Shown here: in pieces, positions 1-6,008 of the stretch
Numbering within the stretch: the stretch's first letter is position 1
How the letters are laid out: every line of letters starts with the position of its first letter
Source of the DNA: Sediminicultor sp035648055
Lineage (GTDB): Bacteria > Atribacterota > Phoenicimicrobiia > Phoenicimicrobiales > Phoenicimicrobiaceae
Assembly (NCBI GenBank): GCA_035648055.1
Contig: DASRMF010000092.1
Span: 1-27,609 of the forward strand
Direction of reading: 5' to 3'
DNA length: 27,609 nt
Notes under the pieces: model-generated
What the model saw: only the letters and a program-made list of their open reading frames with translations
The model's database searches: none
What the model was told of the DNA's origin: nothing
Program-made: the position numbers and the translations under genes

Positions 1-537
1 TATTAGTGCAGAAAAGAGAAAAGTGATAGCTACTCCGGCAAGAAGCAGTCCGGTGGAATTGGCAGAATAGCTGATTTTGGAAGATTGATATACCAGATAA
101 AGAGAAAGCATTGCTCCGATAAAAGCAAATAAGGGAAGATAAGAAGCAAAAAGATAACCGGTAACATGCTGTAAAGCAATACCGATACATGCTCCTAAAG
201 CAGCACCCGCAGATACTCCTAAAATATAGGGATCAGCCAGGGGGTTTCTTAAAATTCCCTGGAAAGCTCCTCCTACGGTAGATAAAGCAGCACCGGTAAT
301 GACACCTAAAGCGATTCGAGGTGCCCTTAGCTGCCAGATGATTAAACTATTAGTTTTATCATCTGGTGAATTACCCCATAAAAGGGAAAAAATTTCTTTA
401 GGATTAATAGATACCACTCCAAAGTTAAGACAGATTAGGCTGACTCCCAGAATGCTTACACTTCCTACCAGAAGCATTAATATTAATTTTTTTCGCCAGT
501 TGGTATAACCGGCAATTTCTGTTAACGGTTTATTCAT
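1..537 (-). CDS. btuC: Cobalamin/siderophore ABC transporter permease (BtuC/FecCD family), partial
   Basis: Integral-membrane permease of a type II ABC importer, predicted to move vitamin B12 across the cytoplasmic membrane together with BtuF and an ATPase not in this window. The 179 codons visible from the minus strand contain an N-terminal membrane segment (about residues 19-40) and the family signature running from RAPRIALGV through GAALSTVGGAFQG to NPLADPYILGVSAGAALG (about residues 78-125), followed by further hydrophobic segments. The reading frame is open to the left edge, so roughly the C-terminal half is missing because of the window boundary, not because of a mutation. The ATG at 537 overlaps the end of btuF by 8 nt and has GGAA a few bases upstream. 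An in-frame ATG at 549 is possible but lacks a ribosome site. Co-transcription with btuF behind a cobalamin riboswitch makes B12 the most likely substrate. By sequence alone it could also be a haem or siderophore permease. Confidence 0.9.
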   Translation of the reverse strand, partial: MNKPLTEIAGYTNWRKKLILMLLVGSVSILGVSLICLNFGVVSINPKEIFSLLWGNSPDDKTNSLIIWQLRAPRIALGVITGAALSTVGGAFQGILRNPLADPYILGVSAGAALGACIGIALQHVTGYLFASYLPLFAFIGAMLSLYLVYQSSKISYSANSTGLLLAGVAITFLFSALI

Positions 538-1450
538 AGAAAATTCCATATAATAATTCGAGTCCGTCTATAAGCCTTGGGACAGCGCGATAAAAAAGGT
601 CTTCATTTACTATAAAGATTTTATGATTTTTTATAGCCGGTATATTAGACCAGCCGGGACGTTGGGATACGTTGCTTTTAATCTTTGATTCTTCTCCCTG
701 GTTCATTACTCCTACAGGGATAATAATGATATCCGGTTCTGCCTGGGCAACAAATTCCGGATTTATTTGTTTCCAGAAAGAAAGATCAGCAGCTATGTTT
801 TGCCCCCCTGCTAAAGTTATCAGTTCATTAAATAGTGTACCTGCTCCCGGGGTAAAGATAGTCTCAGAAGTGCCTCCGACAAATATTTTAGGTTGGGCGG
901 AAATAGGAATATTTGAAACTTTGGATTTAATTATATTAACCCTTTGTGTCAAATTGGTTACTAACAAAGAACCTTTATCGGGTATTCCGCAAACATTTGC
1001 TATCATTTCTACACTCTTAAAAGTATCTTCAAGGGTCAAAGGTTCAAGAACTATGGTATTTAATCCTAGTTCTCGCAAGCGCGGGATTTCTTTTAACTGG
1101 AATCCGGCATAAGCTAAAATAAGATCTGGATTTAAAGAAATAATTTTTTCAAAATTCAAGGGAGATATTTCTCCGATTTTTTCAATATCTTTAGTTTCTT
1201 CCGGGAAATTGCAATAGTTTGTTATTCCTACAATTTTTTCTTGAAGCCCTAAGTCAAATAATATTTCAGTATTACTGGGGGCAGTTGAAATAATACGCTG
1301 AGGTTCCTGGGGGATGGTAACCGCTGTTTCGGTGTCATCAATTATGGTTAAAGGAAAATTAACTATATTTGCTGAACTCGCTAATAGAAAAAGATTCAAT
1401 GTAAATGATAAAAAAGTAAATATTAAAATATACTTTTTAAAAATATCCAT
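530..1450 (-). CDS. btuF: Cobalamin ABC transporter substrate-binding protein (BtuF-like)
   Basis: Extracytoplasmic solute-binding protein of the BtuF/FhuD (type III) fold, 306 aa. The N-terminus has a Lys-Lys charge followed by a long hydrophobic stretch (residues 7-27), so it is exported. There is no clear lipobox Cys, so it may stay attached by an uncleaved signal anchor or be released. The mature part opens with the family pattern IPQEPQRIISTAPSNTEILF (about residues 47-66), then ISLNPDLILAY, and later AEPDIIIIPV and NIPAIKNHKIFIV, as in BtuF and haem/siderophore binding proteins. GGAGG lies 6 nt before the ATG at 1450. A cobalamin riboswitch about 140 nt upstream on the same strand supports B12 as ligand and predicts repression when B12 is plentiful. 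btuC follows with an 8-nt overlap. Ligand assignment rests on the riboswitch more than on the protein. Confidence 0.9.
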   Translation of the reverse strand: MDIFKKYILIFTFLSFTLNLFLLASSANIVNFPLTIIDDTETAVTIPQEPQRIISTAPSNTEILFDLGLQEKIVGITNYCNFPEETKDIEKIGEISPLNFEKIISLNPDLILAYAGFQLKEIPRLRELGLNTIVLEPLTLEDTFKSVEMIANVCGIPDKGSLLVTNLTQRVNIIKSKVSNIPISAQPKIFVGGTSETIFTPGAGTLFNELITLAGGQNIAADLSFWKQINPEFVAQAEPDIIIIPVGVMNQGEESKIKSNVSQRPGWSNIPAIKNHKIFIVNEDLFYRAVPRLIDGLELLYGIFYE

Positions 1451-1469
1451 AAATGGCCTCCATAATTTT

Positions 1470-1497
1470 TTGGTTATTTGGTTAGTTAGTTGGTTAA
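1470..1497. repeat. Short TTGGTTA-type repeat in the btuF leader
   Basis: On the plus strand the word TTGGTTA occurs at 1470-1476, 1478-1484 and 1490-1496, interleaved with GTTAGTTAG. The 14-mer AGTTAGTTGGTTAA (1484-1497) recurs exactly at 5967-5980 in another intergenic gap. The block lies in the untranslated leader between the riboswitch and the btuF start. Confidence 0.6.
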
Positions 1498-1540
1498 AAT
1501 AATTAGATACTTTTTTGTAGTTCTCAAATGTTTTAGTATT

Positions 1541-1583
1541 TTTAAAATAAAAATATCACCCTCTTTCTCCACGAAGAAGTGAT
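1541..1583 (-). terminator. Candidate intrinsic terminator / expression platform of the cobalamin riboswitch
   Basis: Read on the minus strand, ATCAC (1583-1579) can pair with GTGAT (1559-1555). The stem is extended by two G-T pairs and, past a bulge, three more pairs, and is followed directly by the T-rich run ATTTTTATTTT (1554-1544). It lies between the riboswitch aptamer and the btuF start, where a transcription-attenuating platform is expected. The stem is imperfect, so this is a structural inference. Confidence 0.45.
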
Positions 1584-1591
1584 TGGTTTAT

Positions 1592-1752
1592 CTAAGCAGA
1601 CAGGTCTCCTGGCTCAGGGGTCAATCTAATCGCTGTGCCTTCCCATTTCACTTTTTAATAAGTGTTTAACAGTGGCCTATTACAGCTTTCGTCTCCCATT
1701 ACAGTAGCGGGACTGCGGTGGATTTTCACCACTCTTCCCTTAGACTGCTTAT
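1592..1752 (-). ncRNA. Cobalamin (adenosylcobalamin-type) riboswitch aptamer
   Basis: The minus-strand sequence carries the conserved landmarks of the cobalamin riboswitch in order: GTGAAAATCCACCGCAGTCC, CCGCTACTGTAATGGG, AGGCCACTG, GGGAAGGC, and the B12 box GAGCCAGGAGACCTGTC. The outer stem P1 closes with TAAGCAG at the 5' end (about 1751-1745) pairing with CTGCTTA at the 3' end (1598-1592). A good promoter lies just upstream at 1782-1810, and btuF begins 141 nt downstream. In this family, binding of coenzyme B12 lowers expression of the downstream uptake genes. The landmarks are near consensus, so the call is secure; the exact ends are set by P1 only. Confidence 0.95.
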
Positions 1753-1781
1753 CTTTAAATATTCAATTTTCAATCAATAAA

Positions 1782-1810
1782 ATTATAATACATTGGCTGA
1801 TAAATTACAA
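1782..1810 (-). promoter_or_regulatory. Sigma70-type promoter for the B12 riboswitch-btuF-btuC transcript
   Basis: On the minus strand, TTGTAA (1810-1805) is followed by a 17-nt spacer and a perfect TATAAT (1787-1782). Transcription would start near 1775, about 23 nt before the riboswitch P1 stem. Hexamers, spacing and position all agree. Confidence 0.75.
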
Positions 1811-1847
1811 TATTTTGCAGTTATTGTTTCTATCTTTTCTTGCTACA

Positions 1848-1868
1848 CATTACTCATTACTCATCACT
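1848..1868. repeat. Three tandem 7-nt repeats in the divergent intergenic region
   Basis: CATTACT is present twice in tandem (1848-1854, 1855-1861), followed by CATCACT (1862-1868), which differs at one base. The block lies between the two divergent promoters (btuF side at 1782-1810, cobO side at 1913-1921). It could be an operator-like direct repeat or a simple-sequence tract; the sequence does not decide. Confidence 0.6.
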
Positions 1869-1912
1869 GTATTTTTCGATACTGTTTTAAATGTGTTTTT
1901 TGTTAATTATTT

Positions 1913-1921
1913 TGGTATAAT
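1913..1921 (+). promoter_or_regulatory. Extended -10 promoter for the cobO-lar operon
   Basis: TGG followed directly by TATAAT (1913-1921) is an extended -10 element. No strong -35 hexamer is found at the usual distance (GTGTTT at best), which is typical of extended -10 promoters. Transcription would begin near 1928, giving a leader of about 36 nt without a riboswitch. Confidence 0.6.
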
Positions 1922-1951
1922 AATTTTAAATATATCGAACTTAAAAAGATG

Positions 1952-1956
1952 GGAGG
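1952..1956 (+). promoter_or_regulatory. Shine-Dalgarno site that sets the cobO start
   Basis: GGAGG at 1952-1956 lies 7 nt before GTG at 1964. An ATG at 1949 is in frame, but it sits upstream of and partly in this site, so it is unlikely to be the start. ATG at 1970 (13 nt away) and TTG at 1961 (4 nt) are less well spaced. Confidence 0.7.
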
Positions 1957-1963
1957 TCAGTTG

Positions 1964-2488
1964 GTGCAGATGATAAAAGGTTTAATTCAAGTTTACACCG
2001 GTGATGGAAAGGGCAAAACTACTGCGGCCTTAGGTTTGGCTCTCAGGGCAGCAGGCAGGAATATGAAGGTACTGATAGTTCAGTTTATGAAAAAATGGGA
2101 TTATGGAGAACTTCATTCGGTTGAATTAATTCCTAATATAACTCTAAAGACTTTTGGCACTAAAGATTTTGTCTATAAAGGTAAAGCAAAAAAGATAGAT
2201 TATGAGGAAGCTGAAAAAGCCTTTTCTTTTGGTGCAGAAGGGATGCAAAGCGGCAATTATGATATAGTAATATTTGATGAGCTCAATATGGCGCTTTATT
2301 ATGAGTTATTAGATTTAAAAGAAGTTGTCGAAAAGTTAAAAGGAAAACCCGATGAAGTCGAAGTTGTTATTACCGGAAGAAAAGCACCAGAAGAGTTAAT
2401 CGAAATTGCCGATTTAGTTACCGAGATGAAAGAGATTAAGCACCCTTACCAAAAGGGGATAGAAGCGAGAAGAGGGATTGAATATTAA
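1964..2488 (+). CDS. cobO: Cob(I)yrinic acid a,c-diamide / cob(I)alamin adenosyltransferase (CobO/BtuR family)
   Basis: Cytoplasmic enzyme that transfers the 5'-deoxyadenosyl group of ATP to the cobalt of cob(I)alamin or its precursors, making the coenzyme form. The family's unusual P-loop GDGKGKTT is at residues 13-20 of the GTG-started protein, followed by LGLALRAAG, VQFMKK, the acidic strand IVIFDELNMAL and the C-terminal EARRGIEY, all typical of CobA/CobO/BtuR. The length (about 174 aa) is normal. The gene is divergent from btuF and is first in the run with larE, larB and larC; its stop lies inside the start region of larE, an 11-nt overlap. It has its own riboswitch-free promoter, so adenosylation does not appear to share the B12 repression of the uptake genes. 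Whether the enzyme acts in salvage or de novo synthesis cannot be told, since no other cob genes are here. Confidence 0.93.
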   Translation: MQMIKGLIQVYTGDGKGKTTAALGLALRAAGRNMKVLIVQFMKKWDYGELHSVELIPNITLKTFGTKDFVYKGKAKKIDYEEAEKAFSFGAEGMQSGNYDIVIFDELNMALYYELLDLKEVVEKLKGKPDEVEVVITGRKAPEELIEIADLVTEMKEIKHPYQKGIEARRGIEY

Positions 2489-3302
2489 AAAAGAAAAATT
2501 AAATAATTTACGAAAAATATTATTTGAAATGGGGAGTGTTTTAATTGCTTATTCGGGCGGAGTGGATAGTACTTTTTTATTAAAAGTAGCCCGGGAAGAA
2601 TTGGGAGACAAAGTTACCGCCGTAACTGTAAAGTCAGAAATTCATCATCTTGGCGAGATAACTGACGCTAAGATGATGGCGCAAAAATTTAAAGTGAAGC
2701 ATCTGTTTACAGATATTGATATTTTCTCGAATAAAGAATTTATCAATAATCCTCCCGAGAGATGTTATATTTGCAAAAAGGAAATATTCAGCCGAATAAA
2801 GGAAATAGCCAAAGAACTTAATTTGAGTTTTGTGGCAGATGGTTCTAACTATGATGATCTTGACGATTATCGTCCGGGGATGAAGGCGGTTAGAGAATTA
2901 GAAATAAGAAGTCCCCTGCAGGAAGCTCTTCTTACCAAAGATGACATTCGTCTTCTTTCTAAAGAAATGGATTTACCTACCTGGAACAAGCCTTCTAATT
3001 CCTGTCTGGCTACCAGGATTCCTTATGAAGATGAGATAATTTTAGAAAAGTTGAAAAGAATAGAAAAGGCCGAAGGATTTTTTCATAATCTGGGAATTAA
3101 GCAGGTAAGAGTAAGACACTATAATAATCTGGCAAAAATTGAAGTAGGGGAAAAAGACCTTCTATTCTTAATGGAGGAAGATTTAAGAAAAAAGATAATC
3201 GATAAATTAAAACAATTAGGATTTATTTATATTGCCCTTGATTTGCAAGGATACCGAAGCGGGAGTATGAATGAAGAATTAAACGAGAAAGGTGAGGACT
3301 GA
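2478..3302 (+). CDS. larE: Nickel-pincer cofactor sulfur transferase LarE, three-cysteine type
   Basis: ATP-dependent sulfur insertase of the PP-loop superfamily. It adenylates the carboxylates of pyridinium-3,5-biscarboxylic acid mononucleotide and converts them to thiocarboxylates for the nickel-pincer nucleotide (NPN) cofactor. The PP-loop SGGVDS is at residues 26-31. Cysteines are at 96 and 99 (ERCYICK) and at 176 (NSCLATR). From memory of the family, the Lactiplantibacillus LarE keeps only Cys176, which it sacrifices as sulfur donor. Homologues with three conserved cysteines carry a [4Fe-4S] cluster that can deliver sulfur catalytically, and this protein has that pattern. The start is TTG at 2478, overlapping the cobO end; the first ATG (2529) would remove the conserved helix before the PP-loop. 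The AGAGGG before the TTG is very close, so initiation may be coupled to cobO translation. larB follows 3 nt after the stop. Confidence 0.93.
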   Translation: MNIKKEKLNNLRKILFEMGSVLIAYSGGVDSTFLLKVAREELGDKVTAVTVKSEIHHLGEITDAKMMAQKFKVKHLFTDIDIFSNKEFINNPPERCYICKKEIFSRIKEIAKELNLSFVADGSNYDDLDDYRPGMKAVRELEIRSPLQEALLTKDDIRLLSKEMDLPTWNKPSNSCLATRIPYEDEIILEKLKRIEKAEGFFHNLGIKQVRVRHYNNLAKIEVGEKDLLFLMEEDLRKKIIDKLKQLGFIYIALDLQGYRSGSMNEELNEKGED

Positions 3303-3305
3303 TTA

Positions 3306-4064
3306 ATGAATAAAAAAGAGATTGAGAAAATATTACAGCAATTTAAATCCGGTCAGATAGAAACAAAAGAGGTATTAGAGAAGTTAAAGCATTTCCCTTA
3401 TGATGACCTGGGTTTTGCTAAAATAGATAACCAGAGGCAATTAAGGAAAGGTTTTCCGGAAGTTATTTTTTGTCAGGGTAAAACTCTGGAGCAGATAACT
3501 AAAATTACTAAACGAATAAAGGAAACCGGAGGTAAAATTGTTGCTACCCGGGCTGCTCCCGAGGTATATCAGGAGATTAAAAAGATAGTTACGGAAGTAA
3601 CTTACTTTAAAGAGGCCAGGATTGTAGCAGTAGAAGAAAAGAAGAAAGTCAGCTCTAAATATATTTTAGTGGTCAGCGGCGGTACTGCTGATATTCCGGT
3701 AGCCGAAGAAGCCGCAGTTATTGCTGAATTAATGGGTAATAGAGTGGAACGTCTTTACGATGTCGGAGTAGCAGGCCTTCATCGACTTTTAACCAATTCA
3801 AAAAAATTGTTAGCCGCCAATGTTTTAATCGTGGCAGCGGGAATGGAGGGGGCTCTCCCCAGCGTGGTAGGAGGATTGGTAGACAAACCTATAATTGCCG
3901 TTCCCACCAGCATAGGTTACGGGGCAAGCTTCCAAGGATTATCTGCATTACTAACCATGCTTAACAGCTGCGCTCCTGGATTGGCAGTAGTAAATATTGA
4001 TAATGGGTTTGGAGCCGGTTACATGGCAAGCTTAATTAATCAATTAAATGAGGTGAAGGAATGA
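3306..4064 (+). CDS. larB: Nickel-pincer cofactor biosynthesis protein LarB
   Basis: Carboxylase/hydrolase that starts NPN synthesis: it carboxylates the pyridinium ring of nicotinic acid adenine dinucleotide at C5 and cleaves off AMP, giving the biscarboxylate mononucleotide used by LarE. The C-terminal half (from about residue 115) is PurE-like, with VVSGGTADIPVAEEAA, ERLYDVGVAGLHRLL, VAAGMEGALPSVVGGL and VPTSIGYGASFQGLSALL; the N-terminal about 110 residues form the family-specific helical part. The length of 252 aa is normal. It sits between larE (3 nt upstream) and larC (ATGA overlap of 4 nt), so the three are almost certainly translated from one mRNA. Confidence 0.95.
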   Translation: MNKKEIEKILQQFKSGQIETKEVLEKLKHFPYDDLGFAKIDNQRQLRKGFPEVIFCQGKTLEQITKITKRIKETGGKIVATRAAPEVYQEIKKIVTEVTYFKEARIVAVEEKKKVSSKYILVVSGGTADIPVAEEAAVIAELMGNRVERLYDVGVAGLHRLLTNSKKLLAANVLIVAAGMEGALPSVVGGLVDKPIIAVPTSIGYGASFQGLSALLTMLNSCAPGLAVVNIDNGFGAGYMASLINQLNEVKE

Positions 4065-5248
4065 AGATTGCCTATTTTGATTGCTTTTCCGGTATCAGCG
4101 GGGACATGACAGTCGGTGCTCTGCTTGATGCAGGATTAAAAATAGATACATTAGAAAAGGAATTAAAAAAATTAGGTCTTTCCGGTTATCAATTAGAGGT
4201 AAACAAAGTAGTAAAAAAGGGAATTTCCGCCACTCAGTTTAAGGTAAAAATAAAAGAAGAAGGAGTGGAGAGAAGGTTTAAAGATATTTTAGATATCCTT
4301 GAGAAGAGCAAATTAGATGAAGAGGTTAAAAAGGAAACCGAAAAGATATTTTTCAATATAGCTCAAGCTGAATCAAAAATTCACCGAAAAGATATAGATA
4401 AAATTCATTTTCATGAAATTGGAGGATTGGATAGTATTATTGATATAACTTCTGCAGTTATAGGAATAAAAACTTTAGGAATAGAAGAAATACATTCTTC
4501 CGCCCTGCCGGTGGGAAAGGGTTTTGTTAAATGTGCTCATGGGGTTATACCGGTTCCTGCCCCGGCCACTTTAGAATTATTAAAAAATATCCCGATTTAT
4601 AGCGGAGGGATCGAGGGTGAGATGATTACCCCGACTGGAGCAGGAATTATCAGCACCTTGGCTAAAAGCTTCGGAGAAAGACCTTCAATGAAAATAGAAA
4701 TGACAGGATACGGAGCCGGAGAGAAAGAATTTACCATTCCCAATCTTTTAAGGGTAAGTATAGGTGAAAAAATATTAAAAGATGAGAACTTAAAAGATGG
4801 TTATCTTAGTGATGAAGCGGTGTTGATTGAGAGTAATATTGATGATATGAACCCGGAATTTTATGATCATATTATGGAAAAATTATTTTCTCAAGGGGCG
4901 TTAGATGTGTTTTTAACTCCTATTCAGATGAAAAAGAACCGCCCTGCCCACATGCTTAGCATTATTGTATATGAGCAAAATCTCAAGGAAATACTGGAAG
5001 TATTATTTTCCGAATCCACAACCTTAGGGGTAAGGATAAGGGAAGTGAAAAGATTGAGACTGGTTCAGCAAAATTTTATTATCGCTACAAAGTATGGTAA
5101 AATTAAGGTTAAAGTTGGCATGTTTAAAGGGAAAATTAAAAATATTGCCCCCGAATATGAAGATTGCAAGAAGATGGCTCAGCAATATAAAGTTCCTCTT
5201 AAAGAGGTGTACGATGAAGCGATGAAAGTTATCCGGTTAACCGAGTAA
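4061..5248 (+). CDS. larC: Nickel insertion protein LarC (pyridinium bisthiocarboxylate nickel chelatase)
   Basis: CTP-dependent cyclometallase that inserts nickel into the bisthiocarboxylate mononucleotide, the last step of NPN cofactor synthesis. The protein opens with YFDCFSGISGDMTVGALLDA (residues 5-24), and has FHEIGGLDSIIDI around residue 126, PTGAGIIS near 189, and the C-terminal LarC2-like half beginning near ESNIDDMNPEFYDHI (about residue 265). In Lactiplantibacillus, larC is read as LarC1 plus a programmed-frameshift extension. Here it is one uninterrupted 395-codon frame, so no recoding is needed. It starts in a 4-nt ATGA overlap with larB, with AGGTGAAGGA just upstream. A 31-nt gap then leads to the DUF2007-like gene. 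Confidence 0.95.
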   Translation: MKIAYFDCFSGISGDMTVGALLDAGLKIDTLEKELKKLGLSGYQLEVNKVVKKGISATQFKVKIKEEGVERRFKDILDILEKSKLDEEVKKETEKIFFNIAQAESKIHRKDIDKIHFHEIGGLDSIIDITSAVIGIKTLGIEEIHSSALPVGKGFVKCAHGVIPVPAPATLELLKNIPIYSGGIEGEMITPTGAGIISTLAKSFGERPSMKIEMTGYGAGEKEFTIPNLLRVSIGEKILKDENLKDGYLSDEAVLIESNIDDMNPEFYDHIMEKLFSQGALDVFLTPIQMKKNRPAHMLSIIVYEQNLKEILEVLFSESTTLGVRIREVKRLRLVQQNFIIATKYGKIKVKVGMFKGKIKNIAPEYEDCKKMAQQYKVPLKEVYDEAMKVIRLTE

Positions 5249-5279
5249 CTAATATAATTAATTAATTGGAGGAAATATT

Positions 5280-5537
5280 TTGTCTGAAAATACAGAAAAT
5301 ACAGAAAAGAAAGATAAGGACATAAAAATTGTTGAACTCTGTAGGGTTCCACGTGAAGATGAAGCCCTTGCTATTGAAAGTTTATTGGCAAGCTTTAATA
5401 TTAAATGCATCTTGCAATCAGATATCACCCGTTCGATTTATCCTTTTACCATAGATGGGTTAGCGGAAGTGAGTATTTTAGTCTCTGATAGGGATCTTGA
5501 GAAAAGTAAAGAAATTCTTAGCACTAGTAAAAATTAA
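5280..5537 (+). CDS. Small DUF2007-like putative signal-transducing protein
   Basis: An 85-aa soluble protein with an acidic/lysine-rich, apparently disordered N-terminus (residues 1-16), then a single compact alpha/beta domain. It resembles the DUF2007 family: VELCRVPREDEALAIESLLASF (a strand then a helix), NIKCILQSD, and the C-terminal VSILVSDRDLEKSKEIL. DUF2007 proteins have a ferredoxin-like fold and are proposed to sense or signal, but no biochemical role is established. The start is TTG at 5280, chosen because GGAGG (5268-5272) lies 7 nt upstream and no better codon exists. Co-directional placement 31 nt after larC suggests the same transcript; a link to nickel-pincer synthesis is only positional. 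Confidence 0.75.
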   Translation: MSENTENTEKKDKDIKIVELCRVPREDEALAIESLLASFNIKCILQSDITRSIYPFTIDGLAEVSILVSDRDLEKSKEILSTSKN

Positions 5538-5540
5538 TAA

Positions 5541-5546
5541 GAGGAG
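5541..5546 (+). promoter_or_regulatory. Distant Shine-Dalgarno-like site before the YjbQ-family gene
   Basis: GAGGAG at 5541-5546 is the only purine-rich anti-SD match upstream of ATG 5570, but it is 23 nt away, far beyond the usual 5-10 nt. No ATG, GTG or TTG lies in frame at a better distance. The gap may be bridged by mRNA structure, or initiation may be weak. Confidence 0.35.
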
Positions 5547-5569
5547 CATCTAACCAAAAAAGAAATTTT

Positions 5570-5962
5570 ATGCTAAAAGAAATTACCATCCAAACTAATA
5601 CTCAAACACAAATTTTAGATATAACCGCTCAAGTTCAAAAGGCTGTTAATGAAAGCGGAATTATAGAAGGACTATGTTGTGTTTTTGTCTCTCATACTAC
5701 CGCCGGAGTTACTATAAATGAAAATGCTGACCCCAGTGTTAAGCAGGATATACTTATGGAGTTAAATAAAATTATTCCTTTTAACGATAATTATAGTCAC
5801 TTGGAAGGAAACTCTGCTGCGCATATCAAAGCGAGCATTATCGGGTCTTCGGTAAACATCCCCGTAAAAAACAGCAACCTCCTACTGGGAATCTGGCAGG
5901 GGATATGCTTTTGTGAATTTGATGGTCCCCGGACAAGAAAATATTATGTGAAAATTGTATAG
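5570..5962 (+). CDS. yjbQ: YjbQ / UPF0047 family protein (secondary thiamine-phosphate synthase type)
   Basis: A 130-aa protein of the YjbQ (UPF0047, TIGR00149) family, a small beta-rich fold that forms trimers. Members have weak thiamine-phosphate synthase activity in E. coli genetics, but their true substrate is unclear. Visible family motifs are FVSHTTAGVTINENADP (about residues 42-58), the metal/phosphate-site pattern SHLEGNSAAHIKASIIGSS (about 83-101), and the C-terminal IWQGICFCEFDGPRTRKYYV. The start at 5570 gives the normal N-terminus. The Shine-Dalgarno-like GAGGAG is unusually far upstream (23 nt). It is the last gene of the run beginning at cobO; a palindromic repeat (5968-5989) follows before recD2. 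The name follows homology; I would not assign a thiamine role from context. Confidence 0.88.
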   Translation: MLKEITIQTNTQTQILDITAQVQKAVNESGIIEGLCCVFVSHTTAGVTINENADPSVKQDILMELNKIIPFNDNYSHLEGNSAAHIKASIIGSSVNIPVKNSNLLLGIWQGICFCEFDGPRTRKYYVKIV

Positions 5963-5966
5963 AAAG

Positions 5967-5989
5967 AGTTAGTTGGTTAACTAACTAAC
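5967..5989. repeat. Intergenic palindrome containing the AGTTAGTTGGTTAA repeat word
   Basis: The segment 5968-5989 is an inverted repeat centred on GTTAAC (5976-5981), with 11-nt arms differing at one position (a G-T wobble in the RNA). It contains the 14-mer AGTTAGTTGGTTAA (5967-5980), also present at 1484-1497. It sits between the yjbQ stop and recD2. The stem is AT-rich with no T-run after it, so it is not a convincing terminator. Confidence 0.6.
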
Positions 5990-6008
5990 GACCGACTCAA
6001 GGAGAACA

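Noticed and set aside
672..1112. 146-codon open frame on the plus strand antisense to btuF
   Set aside because: It lies wholly inside btuF, has no ribosome site and no recognisable domain; the minus-strand frame has clear BtuF motifs.
1848..1868. Tandem heptamers as a CRISPR array
   Set aside because: Units are 7 nt with no spacers between them; CRISPR repeats are about 23-47 nt separated by unique spacers.
1662..1973. 103-codon open frame on the plus strand across the riboswitch region
   Set aside because: It runs antisense through the conserved cobalamin aptamer and both promoters; the sequence is explained by RNA structure and regulation.
5968..5989. Palindrome before recD2 as an intrinsic terminator
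   Set aside because: The stem is AT-rich and is followed by a G+C-containing stretch rather than a T-run.
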